Notes: generated from the letters alone by a model not told the origin. Positions 1-7,825 are shown, numbered from the stretch's first letter. The stretch is 64,000 nucleotides of DNA from JACXVD01 sp020446665 (GCA_041396905.1 JAWKXQ010000007.1:39509-103508), one strand, 5' to 3'. Translations and numbers: made by a program.

Positions 1-2
1 TC

Positions 3-584
3 CTTGTCGATGCGGGCACACCCGGTTTTGAGAAGGGGCGCAATCTCGACAAGGTGGGGCAGGATTCTGCCGATACGTCGGAACTCTTCTTCAACGATGT
101 GCGCGTGCCGCAATCCAATCTGCTCGGCGTGGAAGGGCGCGGCTTTGTGCATCTGATGGAGGAATTGCCGCAGGAACGGCTGTCCATCGCGGTTTCCGTG
201 CAGGCCTCGGCCCAGCGCGCCTTTGACGAAGCGGTGGCCTTTACCAAGGATCGCAAGGCCTTTGGCCGCACCGTGTTCGATTTCCAGAACACCCGCTTCC
301 AGCTGGCCGATATGCAGACCGAATTGCAGGTCGGCTGGGCGCATCTCGACTGGGCGCTGCGCAAGCATATTGCCGGCGAACTGACCGTGCCAGAGGCCGC
401 TGCTGCCAAATTGTGGCATTCGGAAATGCAGAACCGGCTGGCCGATATGGCGCTGCAGATGCATGGCGGCGCGGGCTATATGAACGAATATCACATCGCC
501 AAACTATGGCGCGGCGCCCGCGTGACCCGCATCTTTGGCGGCACCAGCGAGATCATGAAAGAAGTGATCAGCCGCGCGATTTGA
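3..584 (+). CDS. Acyl-CoA dehydrogenase, C-terminal part (cut by window edge)
   Basis: The reading frame is open from the first bases, so the N-terminal half lies outside the window. The visible 193 residues match the C-terminal all-helical domain of acyl-CoA dehydrogenases. They show a segment starting SELFFNDVRVP, then QERLSIAV, then the typical end MHGGAGYMNEY followed by RVTRIFGGTSEIMKEVI. The enzyme would oxidise an acyl-CoA with FAD and pass electrons to ETF in fatty-acid or related acyl-CoA breakdown. The neighbouring reverse-strand acyl-CoA synthetase and esterase fit a shared lipid or ester catabolic theme. Chain-length specificity cannot be told from this fragment. Confidence 0.93.
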   Translation, partial: LVDAGTPGFEKGRNLDKVGQDSADTSELFFNDVRVPQSNLLGVEGRGFVHLMEELPQERLSIAVSVQASAQRAFDEAVAFTKDRKAFGRTVFDFQNTRFQLADMQTELQVGWAHLDWALRKHIAGELTVPEAAAAKLWHSEMQNRLADMALQMHGGAGYMNEYHIAKLWRGARVTRIFGGTSEIMKEVISRAI

Positions 585-627
585 TGGGGTTTCGGGGGGC
601 TGCTTACCGCATCCCCTAATCCCAGCC

Positions 628-713
628 CGTCATGCCGGACTTGATCCGGGATCCCGCTTTTCTTCAGCGGCATTCGCAAGGAAGCGGGACCCCGGGTCAA
701 GCCCGGGGTGACG
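628..713. repeat. Intergenic inverted-repeat element
   Basis: An imperfect palindrome begins CGTCATGCCGGACTTGATCC and ends with the near-complement GTCAAGCCCGGGGTGACG, with inner arms GATCCCGCTT and AAGCGGGACC. It fills the gap between two convergent genes. Elements of this look are common dispersed repeats in sphingomonad genomes. It can fold as a long hairpin and may act as a bidirectional terminator. Confidence 0.7.
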
Positions 714-740
714 TGAAGTGGGGCAATTGCACCGGCGGAG

Positions 741-1910
741 CTACCTCCCCGCCCGCTCCTCCAGCCATTTCGCCACTGCCTGCACATGGCCCACGGTCAC
801 GGCGCTGGTGAAGATGTCGAAGGCGTGTTGGCCACCCGATAGCTCGGTCAGTTTCACATCCGCTCCGGCTTCGCGCCAGCGGCGCGCCATGGCTTGCGCT
901 TCCTCGTTGGGGATCAGCGTGTCGTGGCGGCCATGGATCAGCCACACGGGTGGGCTGTCGCCGCGCACGCGGGCGATGGGGCAGGCGGCATCCCACAGGG
1001 CGGGCGCGCTGTCGGGCGGGCCGGGCAGCACTTTTTGCGTTTCCCATTCGATCATGCGCTGATGGTTGCCATGCCACAGCCCCTCGCGGTCGAGGAAATC
1101 ATAGCGACCATAGAGATGCACGCCGCCCGCCAGCGAACAATCGGCTTGCTCAAAGCCGGGCTTGAACGCCGGGTCATCATGGCAGAGCAAAGCGAGCGAG
1201 GACAAATGCCCGCCTGCTGAGCCGCCGGTGATGAAAATCCGCGCCGGATCACCGCCATGCTGCGCGATATTCTCCTTCGTCCAATGCACCGCGCGCAATG
1301 TGTCTTCGATCATCGCAGGCCAGCGGTTCTTCGGGCCCAGGCGATAATCAATATCCACGCAGACCCAGCCACGCCGTGCCATTTCGCGCAGCAAGGGCAA
1401 GGCTTGTTCGTTCTTCTTGCCGACAATCCATCCGCCGCCATGCACATGCAGCAGCACCGGCGCGGGGGCTTTCGGCATATTGGCGGGCAGGATCAGATCG
1501 AGCCGGTTGGCGCCCCCATGCGGGCCATAGGAAATATCCGCGATCTTGCGCGTGCCCGCTTTCGATCCAAAGCCAGCCTGCAAACCGGCGAGCAGCGGCA
1601 GGCGCGGGGTCAGACCGGCCTCCGCCATGATCGCCTTGCCATCCGCACGGTTGCGCCAATGGGCGAGCGCAAAAGCGCAGGCAGCCAGCACCGCCATGAT
1701 CGGCCCGGCGGACAGCGTTATGCCCGCCCGCCATTGCCAGGCGGCCAGCGCGGCGCTCACCAGCGCCAGCGGGAAGGCTTGCGACTGTGCGAGAAAGCTG
1801 GGGATCCACCATGCGATAATGGCGGTGCCCGGCGGGCCATGCGGGCGCATGCGGACAATGCCGGTCAACGCCATCAGCAGCAGCCATGCGGAAAATGCGG
1901 CGGCGATCAT
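741..1910 (-). CDS. Membrane-anchored alpha/beta hydrolase (HSL-type esterase)
   Basis: A 389-residue protein. The N-terminal ~90 residues hold about three hydrophobic segments. The catalytic domain follows, with the oxyanion-hole motif HGGGW (157-161) and the nucleophile elbow GGSAGG (Ser231). The likely acid is in HGRHDTLIP and the likely histidine in GGQHAFD near the C-terminus. This is the hormone-sensitive-lipase / BD-FAE-like family, which hydrolyses carboxylic esters; the substrate is unknown. It overlaps the upstream acyl-CoA synthetase by 4 bp (ATGA), so the two are translationally coupled and probably act in sequence: ester cleavage, then CoA activation. Confidence 0.88.
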   Translation of the reverse strand: MIAAAFSAWLLLMALTGIVRMRPHGPPGTAIIAWWIPSFLAQSQAFPLALVSAALAAWQWRAGITLSAGPIMAVLAACAFALAHWRNRADGKAIMAEAGLTPRLPLLAGLQAGFGSKAGTRKIADISYGPHGGANRLDLILPANMPKAPAPVLLHVHGGGWIVGKKNEQALPLLREMARRGWVCVDIDYRLGPKNRWPAMIEDTLRAVHWTKENIAQHGGDPARIFITGGSAGGHLSSLALLCHDDPAFKPGFEQADCSLAGGVHLYGRYDFLDREGLWHGNHQRMIEWETQKVLPGPPDSAPALWDAACPIARVRGDSPPVWLIHGRHDTLIPNEEAQAMARRWREAGADVKLTELSGGQHAFDIFTSAVTVGHVQAVAKWLEERAGR

Positions 1911-3460
1911 GCGTTGGCCTCCAGACCGGCGAGGAATTCCTCGCGCACTTTCTTCTTGTAGAGCTTGCCATTTTCATAGCGCGGCAGCTGGTCCGTAAAG
2001 TGGAAGCTGCGAGGGCATTTCACGCGGCTGAGGCTTTCGCGGCAATAGGCGTCGAGCACTTCCGCCAGCGCATCGCCAGTCTGCGCCATGTCGTCCAGCT
2101 GGACCACCGCCACTACGCGCTCGCCAAAATCGGGATCGGGTATGCCGAACACGGCGGCGTCGGTCACAGCATCATGCAGCACCAGATGGTGTTCCACTTC
2201 CTGCGGATAGACATTTACCCCGCCAGTGATGATCATGAAATCCTTGCGGTCGGCGAGGAAGAGATAGCCGTCTTCATCCAGCCAGCCGACATCGCCCAGC
2301 GTGGACCAGTCGGGATGGTCGGGGTGGCGGGAATTCTGCGTTTTCTTTGCATCGTCGAGATATTCGAAAGTGCTGGCGCTTTCGAAATAGATATTGCCCA
2401 CTTCGCCCTGCGGCAATTCACTGCCGTCATCGCTGCAAATATGGACGGAGCAATTGACCGGGCGGCCCACGGAGCCGGGATGTTCCAGCCATTCCTGCGG
2501 CGTGATCAGCGCGGTACCATTGCCTTCGCTGCCAGCGTAATATTCGTAGATGATCGGGCCTAGCCAGTCGATCATCTGCCGCTTCACCTCCACCGGGCAG
2601 GGCGCGGCGGCGTGGATCACCAGTTTCAGCGTGGAAAGATCGTGGGCCGTGCGCTCTGCCTCCGGCAATTTCAGCAGGCGGATGAACATGGTCGGCACGA
2701 CCTGTGTCATCATGATCTGGTATTTCTCGATCGCCGCGAGGAAGCCTGCCGGATCGAATTTCTCCATTACCACCACCGTGCCGCCCATGCGTTGCACCGC
2801 GGTTGAATAATGCAGCGGCGCGGCGTGATAGAGCGGGGCGGGTGAGAGATAGCGCGTATGCGGCCCCATCTGCCACATCGCCGCCAATTGCGGGGCGATC
2901 GGCGGTTCGCCCTCCACCGGCCCTTCGGGAAGAGCCATTTTCACGCCCTTGGGCTGGCCGGTCGTGCCGCTGGAATAGAGCATCTGGAAACCCTGGCTCT
3001 CATCGGCAATCGGTGTGCCGGGCAAGGGCGCGCAAGCCTCGGTCCAGTCAGCCACGCCCTGCATCCCATTATGGCCAAAGACATGCTGCACAGCGGGCAT
3101 CAGCTCTGCCCTTTCTGCCACCAGCCGCCGCGTCGTTTCGCCGATCCCGGCAGAGAGCACTGCCAGCCTGGCCCCGCAATTGCCGATGATATAGGCGGCT
3201 TCCGGCGCGGTCAGATGGATCGCAATGGGAGTGATGAACAAACCGCAACGCTGCGCGGCCCAGTAGGTGGTGAAGAATTCCGGGCAATTCTCCACCATCA
3301 TCGCAATCGCATCGCCGCGCTGCAGCCCGCATTGGCGCAGCAGATGCGCGCCCTTATTGGCGGCGCGCTCCAGCTCGGCATAGCTCATCGAACGGCCACT
3401 GCCCGCCATGATGAAGGCAGGCTGGTCGCCGCGCTCGGCCAGATGGTCGCGTGGATGCAT
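1907..3460 (-). CDS. AMP-dependent acyl-CoA synthetase/ligase
   Basis: A 517-residue ANL-superfamily adenylating enzyme. It shows the phosphate-binding loop YSSGTTGQPKG (162-172), the YYAGSEGNG adenine-binding region, the GDVGWLDEDGY/DRKDFMIITGG hinge, and a C-terminal NGKLYKKK carrying the usual catalytic lysine. It should activate a carboxylate to an acyl-adenylate and then to acyl-CoA. ATG at 3460 is preceded by GGAG at good spacing. First gene of a two-gene operon with the esterase. Substrate cannot be assigned from sequence; fatty or aromatic acids are possible. Confidence 0.9.
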   Translation of the reverse strand: MHPRDHLAERGDQPAFIMAGSGRSMSYAELERAANKGAHLLRQCGLQRGDAIAMMVENCPEFFTTYWAAQRCGLFITPIAIHLTAPEAAYIIGNCGARLAVLSAGIGETTRRLVAERAELMPAVQHVFGHNGMQGVADWTEACAPLPGTPIADESQGFQMLYSSGTTGQPKGVKMALPEGPVEGEPPIAPQLAAMWQMGPHTRYLSPAPLYHAAPLHYSTAVQRMGGTVVVMEKFDPAGFLAAIEKYQIMMTQVVPTMFIRLLKLPEAERTAHDLSTLKLVIHAAAPCPVEVKRQMIDWLGPIIYEYYAGSEGNGTALITPQEWLEHPGSVGRPVNCSVHICSDDGSELPQGEVGNIYFESASTFEYLDDAKKTQNSRHPDHPDWSTLGDVGWLDEDGYLFLADRKDFMIITGGVNVYPQEVEHHLVLHDAVTDAAVFGIPDPDFGERVVAVVQLDDMAQTGDALAEVLDAYCRESLSRVKCPRSFHFTDQLPRYENGKLYKKKVREEFLAGLEANA

Positions 3461-3469
3461 CCGATTCTC

Positions 3470-3490
3470 CCGAAATCTGTTTTATTTCGG
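3470..3490. promoter_or_regulatory. Small inverted repeat just upstream of the acyl-CoA synthetase start
   Basis: CCGAAAT-N7-ATTTCGG lies immediately upstream of the ribosome-binding site of the reverse-strand ligase gene and ~50 nt downstream of the nrsF stop. It could be a repressor operator for the ligase/esterase operon or a weak terminator for the sigma-factor operon. The stem is only 7 bp with no following T-run on the reverse strand. Confidence 0.35.
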
Positions 3491-3541
3491 CAGCATCCTA
3501 GCGCGCTTTGTGAAGCAGTCTATCCCGTTGCGATTTGCGAC

Positions 3542-4201
3542 CTACCAGCGCAGCAGCGGAGGCAGCGCAACCCGCCCCAGCGCGCCGCACACCGCCACAG
3601 GCAGCATGTGCCAGATGCCCAGATGCGCCATGCTGTCGATCGGGCAATGCAGGCCATAGGCCGCGCTGCCCAACGCGCCCGCCGCCACGCCGGTCCACAG
3701 GCCCGCCCGCTCGGGCGAGACAGGCGCGCCGCGCCGCAACCATGCGGTGAGCGCAGCGGCGACCAGCATCGCGCTGATCGAGCCATAGGCGGCGCATTGC
3801 CAGCCATAATTGTCATCGCCCAGCGCATGGGTCAGCTGGCCCGGCCCGGTCAGCGATGCCAGCGCGGCCAGCGGCAGCACCGTGACCATGGCCAGTGCCC
3901 ATTTCGGCGCATCATGGCGGTTGCCCACACGCGGCCCGGCCATGCTTACTACTGCCGTGGCTGCAGCCAGCCCGAGCAGCAGCAGCAACAGATTGGCAAT
4001 CAGGAAGAAGCTGGGCGGGGCGCTGCTCATCAAGCCTTCGCGCAGCCCGGCGATCAGCGCCACGGCCACCACTGTGACAGCCAGCGCGGCCAGCGCCAGA
4101 GCCATGCCGTCGCGCCCGCGCATGATGTGCACAGGCTCCAGATCGGCGGTCAATTCGTCGATCAGGCCGCTCACCGGCTTGGGGGGGAGGTCACCGTTCA
4201 T
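3542..4201 (-). CDS. nrsF: NrsF-like membrane anti-sigma factor (DUF1109)
   Basis: A 219-residue protein with about six hydrophobic helices. It has the family signature HCPIDSMAHLGIWH near residues 185-198 and cysteines at 136, 186 and 205. In Caulobacter, NrsF-type proteins hold an ECF sigma factor of the SigF type at the membrane, and two conserved cysteines are needed to respond to metal stress. C136 and C186 are the natural candidates here. The start lies 1 nt after the sigma-factor stop, and the order sigma then anti-sigma is the family norm. Last gene of the bufA1 operon. Confidence 0.88.
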   Translation of the reverse strand: MNGDLPPKPVSGLIDELTADLEPVHIMRGRDGMALALAALAVTVVAVALIAGLREGLMSSAPPSFFLIANLLLLLLGLAAATAVVSMAGPRVGNRHDAPKWALAMVTVLPLAALASLTGPGQLTHALGDDNYGWQCAAYGSISAMLVAAALTAWLRRGAPVSPERAGLWTGVAAGALGSAAYGLHCPIDSMAHLGIWHMLPVAVCGALGRVALPPLLRW

Positions 4202-4202
4202 T

Positions 4203-4733
4203 TTATTCAGCCTTCTCGATCAACGCAGACAGTTTCTTCAGTCCGCGATGGATATTCACTTTTACAAGGGATTCGCTTTGCCCCGAAAGAGCCGCCGCTT
4301 CTGCAATGCTGTGTCCTTCGATCCGGACCAGTTCGATCACTTCGGCTTGCCCGATGGGCAGGTTTTCCAGCAGCCGGTCGAGGCTCATCCGTGCCAGCAC
4401 CGCTTCCTGTCCGCCTTCTTCGCCGGGATCTTCATGCTCCAGCGCCTGTTCCTGGCGGCGATAGGCGCTGCGCAGATGATCGACCCAGCGATAGCGGGCG
4501 ATGGCCGCCAGCCATGGCAGGAAAGGCCGCGCCGGATCATAGCTGGCGCGCTTGCGATGGAGCGAGACCAGCACTTCCTGCACCAGATCGTCCAAATGTT
4601 CGGGCGCGATCTTGCGGCGGAAATAGCGGGTCAGCCAGCGCGAGGCCTCTTCCAGCAGCGTGGCATAGGCCCGCTTGTCCCCGCGCTGGGATGCGGCCAT
4701 CAGCCGCGAGAGAGTTTTCTCATCCGCGATCAC
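4203..4733 (-). CDS. sigF: ECF RNA polymerase sigma factor (SigF-like)
   Basis: A 176-residue sigma-70 family ECF factor. Region 2 includes LDDLVQEVLVSLHRKRASYDP and WLAAIARYRWVDHLR. Region 4 includes LPIGQAEVIELVRIEGHSIAEAA and ends in a helix-turn-helix SESLVKVNIHRGLKKL. I chose the GTG at 4733 because it overlaps the DoxX stop as GTGA; the longer frame to 4835 runs over the DoxX gene. It is co-transcribed with bufA1 and followed by nrsF. A matching pair of GTAAC-N16-CGAA promoters upstream suggests it drives its own operon and the divergent bufA2 operon. Confidence 0.9.
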   Translation of the reverse strand: MIADEKTLSRLMAASQRGDKRAYATLLEEASRWLTRYFRRKIAPEHLDDLVQEVLVSLHRKRASYDPARPFLPWLAAIARYRWVDHLRSAYRRQEQALEHEDPGEEGGQEAVLARMSLDRLLENLPIGQAEVIELVRIEGHSIAEAAALSGQSESLVKVNIHRGLKKLSALIEKAE

Positions 4734-5188
4734 TTGCGCACCTTGGCAATTAGTGCGTCGAGGGAAAAGACCCCGCCGCCCCGGCTGATCAGGATCAGCG
4801 CCATGGCCGCCCAGATCATATGCACGCTCCACCATGCTTCGGGATAGACGAAGAACTGGATCACCAGCGTCATCCCCAACAGAGCCAGCGCGGAAAAGCG
4901 CGTCGCGAGGCCGGGCACCAGCAGGGCAGGCCAGAGATGTTCGGACCAGGTGGCAAGGGTAGCCGCGAGGTCGGAGGGCAGCAGCGGCACACCCGCATAT
5001 TCTGTCTCAAACAGAAAGCGGGTTGTGTCGCTGACCTCCAGCCAGCTGCCTTCCACCACCTTGGTGCGACCCGAACGCCAGAAAATCCCAGCCAGCGCGA
5101 CGCGCAACACCAGCAATGCCGCTCCTTCCGCAATACGGCCGGAAAGGAGGGCGATCACCCGGTCATAAAGGTTCAGAACGGCTTGCAT
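4730..5188 (-). CDS. DoxX-family membrane protein of the bufferin locus
   Basis: A 152-residue, four-helix DoxX protein. I chose ATG 5188 rather than the longer frame because GGGAG lies just upstream and the longer frame would overlap bufA1. Helices are near residues 16-34, 70-95, 95-115 and 120-140, with the charged motif RSGRTKV after the first helix. DoxX genes (HvfX in Legionella) often accompany MNIO/bufferin operons, so a membrane redox or export role in peptide maturation or metal handling is plausible but unproven. It sits between bufA1 and the sigma gene. Confidence 0.85.
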   Translation of the reverse strand: MQAVLNLYDRVIALLSGRIAEGAALLVLRVALAGIFWRSGRTKVVEGSWLEVSDTTRFLFETEYAGVPLLPSDLAATLATWSEHLWPALLVPGLATRFSALALLGMTLVIQFFVYPEAWWSVHMIWAAMALILISRGGGVFSLDALIAKVRK

Positions 5189-5208
5189 GGTGTTTCTCCC
5201 CCAGGCGC

Positions 5209-5493
5209 TCAGCGCTGGATCGGGCTCAGCGAACCTTTGCCGTTCGGGGTCGTGATCTTGGTGCAGCTGCCAGCTTTCACCAGCTTCCAGGCATTGCCCT
5301 GATAATCGCGGGTAGAGGTTCCCGCGCAGCTCGTGCCCGGCCCGGCGGAACAATCATTCTGGCCAGCCTTGGCCACGCCATAGCATTTTTCCATCTTCGG
5401 CTTGGCTGCAGTCGCAGGCTGAGCGGCAAGGCCAGCGGTAATCCCGGCGGCAAGGGTCAGGCCTGCAATCCGGGTGATGGAATCCTTGTTCAT
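5209..5493 (-). CDS. bufA1: BufA1-type bufferin (DUF2282) precursor peptide
   Basis: A 94-residue secreted small protein. The signal peptide (LTLAAGITAGLAAQPATAA) is followed by a mature part with four cysteines (C37, C48, C56, C77) in the DUF2282 pattern KCYGV, NDCSAGPGTSCAG, KAGSC. Bufferins are periplasmic peptides, post-translationally modified at cysteines by an MNIO enzyme, that buffer copper. First gene of the leftward operon with DoxX, ECF sigma and NrsF. A promoter-like element lies about 70 nt upstream of the ATG. Confidence 0.88.
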   Translation of the reverse strand: MNKDSITRIAGLTLAAGITAGLAAQPATAAKPKMEKCYGVAKAGQNDCSAGPGTSCAGTSTRDYQGNAWKLVKAGSCTKITTPNGKGSLSPIQR

Positions 5494-5569
5494 GGAACTT
5501 TTCCTTTCAGGTCATGAGTCTGGTAATGTGAAATCCGTGCCCCGATGAATTGCCAGGGCTATCGGGGAA

Positions 5570-5596
5570 TTCGCGCCGCTCCCCGATGTTGTTACA
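5570..5596 (-). promoter_or_regulatory. Predicted ECF (SigF-type) promoter of bufA1 operon
   Basis: On the reverse strand TGTAACA (5596-5590) is followed after exactly 16 nt by CGAA (5573-5570). This matches the GTAAC-N16-CGAA layout I recall for SigF-dependent promoters of metal-stress genes in Caulobacter. Transcription would start about 70 nt before the bufA1 ATG. The mirror-image copy on the other strand strengthens the call. Confidence 0.7.
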
Positions 5597-5617
5597 GCCA
5601 TCAGAATTTTTTCTGGC

Positions 5618-5644
5618 TGTAACCGGCATCGGCCCGGTTCCGAA
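5618..5644 (+). promoter_or_regulatory. Predicted ECF (SigF-type) promoter of bufA2-bufB-bufC
   Basis: TGTAACC (5618-5624) is followed after exactly 16 nt by CGAA (5641-5644), giving a leader of about 40 nt before the bufA2 ATG. It has the same spacing as the reverse-strand element at 5570-5596. The two -35 elements form the ends of an imperfect palindrome (GTTACAGCC...GGCTGTAAC, 5591-5623). Confidence 0.75.
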
Positions 5645-5692
5645 CCAGCTCCTGTCCAACCCGGACAGGCAAGATATTTACGGAGAATATTG

Positions 5693-5980
5693 ATGAGCAC
5701 TATTCGCAAGCCCGCCGCAGTCGCTGCCGCTGCCGCTGCATTTGCCCTTACCTCGCTGGCAGGCTTCGCTGCAGAGCCGCCCGCAGGCAGCAGCGGCTCT
5801 GCCATTTCCGGCGACGATTCTGTCCATTGCTATGGCGTGCATAGCTGCAAGGGCCAGGCGGACTGCGCCACGGCGGACAATGCCTGCAAGGGCCAGAATG
5901 CCTGCAAGGGCCACGGTTTCAAGGCGATGAAAGCAGGCGAGTGCCTGACCAAGGGTGGCACTATCGGCGATATTGGCTGA
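5693..5980 (+). CDS. bufA2: BufA2-type bufferin precursor peptide
   Basis: A 95-residue secreted peptide with an alanine-rich signal sequence ending near FAAEPP. The mature part has six cysteines (C46, C52, C58, C65, C71, C84) in CKG repeats: HSCKGQADC, NACKGQNACKGHGF, KAGEC. This is the BufA2 pattern, in which cysteines are substrates of the MNIO enzyme encoded downstream. The ATG at 5693 is used, with GGAG 7 nt upstream; a TTG directly before it is not needed. The second CKG unit reads CATADNACKG, departing slightly from the usual repeat. Confidence 0.85.
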   Translation: MSTIRKPAAVAAAAAAFALTSLAGFAAEPPAGSSGSAISGDDSVHCYGVHSCKGQADCATADNACKGQNACKGHGFKAMKAGECLTKGGTIGDIG

Positions 5981-5997
5981 TCGGACTACCTCATTAT

Positions 5998-6042
5998 GGC
6001 GGCCCGGCGCATACCCCGCGGGCCGGGCCGCCACCACCTTTT
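5998..6042 (+). terminator. Hairpin after bufA2 (attenuator or terminator)
   Basis: An 11-bp GC stem (GGCGGCCCGGC 5998-6008 with GCCGGGCCGCC 6022-6032) is followed by ACCACCTTTT. Sitting between bufA2 and bufB, it could terminate part of transcription so that peptide mRNA exceeds modifying-enzyme mRNA, or protect the bufA2 transcript end. Confidence 0.6.
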
Positions 6043-6072
6043 ACAATTGGATACCTTAACAGGTTTGGTTAA

Positions 6073-6087
6073 TTAACTATCTGTTAA
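6073..6087 (+). promoter_or_regulatory. CtrA-box-like site upstream of bufB
   Basis: TTAACTATCTGTTAA is an exact TTAA-N7-TTAA, the known CtrA recognition pattern in Alphaproteobacteria, 24 nt before the bufB ATG in an AT-rich patch. Chance occurrence in AT-rich spacer is possible. Confidence 0.35.
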
Positions 6088-6111
6088 TGCAGGAAAACTG
6101 ATCTGATTGGC

Positions 6112-6948
6112 ATGTCTGATATAGCTCCCTTTGAAGGCTTTGGCCTTGGCCTGCGCCGCCCGCATTATTCCGATTTCCTCGATGGCGATGTGCTCATCGA
6201 TTTCGTCGAAGTGATCTCGGAAAACTACATGGTCGATGGCGGCAAGCCGCTCGACGTGCTTACCCGCGTGCGGGAAAAGCACCCGGTGGCGTTGCATGGC
6301 GTGTCCATGTCGGTAGGCAGTGCGCAGCGGCTGGACCGCGACCATCTGGCAAAGCTCAAGCAGCTGGCGGACCGGGTCGAACCGCTCTGGGTCTCAGACC
6401 ATCTCTGCTGGACGCGCACCAGCGCGCATAACAGCCACGATCTGCTGCCCTTGCCCTATATTGAAGAAGCGCTCGACGTGGTCTGTGCCAATATCAGCGA
6501 GGCGCAGGATGCGCTGGGGCGGCCCATGCTGTTTGAAAATCCCTCTTCCTATTGCAGCTTTCCTGACAATGAGATGGAGGAATGGGAATTCCTGGCGGAA
6601 ATGACGCGCCGCACGGGCTGCTATCTGCTGCTCGATATCAACAACATCTATGTCAGCGCGCATAATCACGGCTTTGATGCGATGGATTATCTGCGCGGCC
6701 TGCCGCTGGACCGTGTGCGTCAGGTGCATCTGGCCGGGCATACGCCGGGCGAAATTCTGATCGACACGCATGACCGGCCTGTCTGTGACGGCGTGTGGCA
6801 GCTTTATGCGCAGGCGGTTCCGCTGCTGGGTGAAGTCGCGACGATGATCGAACGCGATGATGACATTCCCTCGCTGGAAGAATTGCTGGACGAGCTGGAC
6901 TATGCGCATGCCGTGACCATGCGCGCCCGTCAGGGTGAGGCGGCTTGA
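6112..6948 (+). CDS. bufB: MNIO-family bufferin-modifying iron enzyme BufB (DUF692)
   Basis: A 278-residue DUF692/MNIO protein (multinuclear non-haem iron-dependent oxidative enzyme), a TIM-barrel family with MbnB and TglH. It has typical motifs GLGLRRPHY, VEVISENY, SDHLCW, FENPSSY, LLLDINNIYVSAHNH and QVHLAGHT, which supply the His/Glu/Asp iron ligands. Known members convert cysteines in BufA-type peptides to modified thioamide or thiooxazole groups. It follows bufA2 and overlaps bufC by 4 bp (TTGA). It would act in the cytoplasm before export of the peptide. It may also serve BufA1 from the divergent operon, since only one MNIO gene is present. Confidence 0.92.
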   Translation: MSDIAPFEGFGLGLRRPHYSDFLDGDVLIDFVEVISENYMVDGGKPLDVLTRVREKHPVALHGVSMSVGSAQRLDRDHLAKLKQLADRVEPLWVSDHLCWTRTSAHNSHDLLPLPYIEEALDVVCANISEAQDALGRPMLFENPSSYCSFPDNEMEEWEFLAEMTRRTGCYLLLDINNIYVSAHNHGFDAMDYLRGLPLDRVRQVHLAGHTPGEILIDTHDRPVCDGVWQLYAQAVPLLGEVATMIERDDDIPSLEELLDELDYAHAVTMRARQGEAA

Positions 6949-7715
6949 AACTGGCCGCACAGCAGGCTGAATTCATGGCCCATGTGCTGGAGGAAGGCCG
7001 TGCCTTGCCAGCGGGCTGGGATGTACGCTTTGCTGCCGGACTGGATATTTATCGCAACGCCTATCGCACCCGGCTGGTCGATGCCCTGCGCGAGACCTTT
7101 CCCCGCACCGCGCAATGGGTGGGGGATGATGCCTTCAACGCCGCTGCGGCGCATCATCTGATCACCAATCCACCCGCTGTCTGGACGCTTGATCTGATCG
7201 GGCAAGGGTTCACGGACGTGCTGGCAGAGCTTTTTGCCCGGGATCCGGAAGTGGCGGAACTGGCATGGCTGGAATGGACCATGCACCTTGCCTTTGTTGC
7301 GGCAGATGTGCGGGTTCTGGACCGGGATGGCTTCATGGCCAGCGTAGCAGACTTTGCAGAAGAGGACTGGGCCGGAATGGTGCTGGCCTTCTCGCCCTCG
7401 CTGGCGATGCGAGAGGTGCGGCATGATATCCCGCACTTATGGCAGGGGCTGAAGGCAGAAGAAGGAATGGCAGACTGTCTGGCGCTGGAGCGACCGGCCA
7501 TGCTGGCGGTCTGGCGGGAAGGTCTGTCACCGGTGTTCCGTCTGCTTGACCCTGCAATGGCGACCTTGCTGGCACATATGCAGACCGGCACGCCCTATGG
7601 TGAAGCCTGTGCCATGCTGGCGGATCAGGTCGGCGAAGAAGAGGCTGCACGTGCTGCCGGGGCTGCGCTGGGCCAGTGGATCAATGATGGGCTGGTCGTG
7701 TCGGTGACACGCTGA
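6945..7715 (+). CDS. bufC: BufC/HvfC-type MNIO partner protein (DUF2063)
   Basis: A 256-residue protein whose N-terminal ~95 residues are the DUF2063 putative DNA-binding-like domain (LAAQQAEFMAHVL, DIYRNAYRTRLVDALRETFPRTAQWVGDDAF). The C-terminal region is family-typical and variable. Such proteins form a complex with the MNIO enzyme and help recognise the precursor. The start is TTG at 6945, overlapping the bufB stop as TTGA; an alternative ATG lies at 6975. No metal or catalytic motif of its own is evident. Confidence 0.85.
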   Translation: MKLAAQQAEFMAHVLEEGRALPAGWDVRFAAGLDIYRNAYRTRLVDALRETFPRTAQWVGDDAFNAAAAHHLITNPPAVWTLDLIGQGFTDVLAELFARDPEVAELAWLEWTMHLAFVAADVRVLDRDGFMASVADFAEEDWAGMVLAFSPSLAMREVRHDIPHLWQGLKAEEGMADCLALERPAMLAVWREGLSPVFRLLDPAMATLLAHMQTGTPYGEACAMLADQVGEEEAARAAGAALGQWINDGLVVSVTR

Positions 7716-7801
7716 CCTCTTCACAATGTCCGGATTTTGGCAGGGTCTGTACGAGCAATCGCGCAGGCCCTTTTCGCGTTTACAGCATTGCGGATTTACA
7801 A

Positions 7802-7821
7802 ATATAAAAATATCTTTATAT
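7802..7821. promoter_or_regulatory. 20-bp operator for the ArsR/methyltransferase regulator
   Basis: ATATAAAAATATCTTTATAT is palindromic at 18 of 20 positions and lies 4 nt before the ATG of the ArsR-family gene. AT-rich dyads with ATAAAGATATCTTTAT-like cores are typical ArsR-family operators in methionine-cycle regulons. Position over the ribosome-binding region implies tight autorepression. Confidence 0.7.
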
Positions 7822-7825
7822 CCCC

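Noticed and set aside
2858..4753. Forward open frame of 631 codons antisense to the ligase, nrsF and sigma genes
   Set aside because: Low-complexity Arg/Ala/Gln-rich translation with no domain; a GC-skew shadow of well-supported reverse-strand genes.
4734..4835. Longer N-terminus for the ECF sigma factor
   Set aside because: It would overlap the DoxX gene by ~100 nt and shows no sigma-region similarity; the GTGA overlap at 4733 is the typical coupled start.
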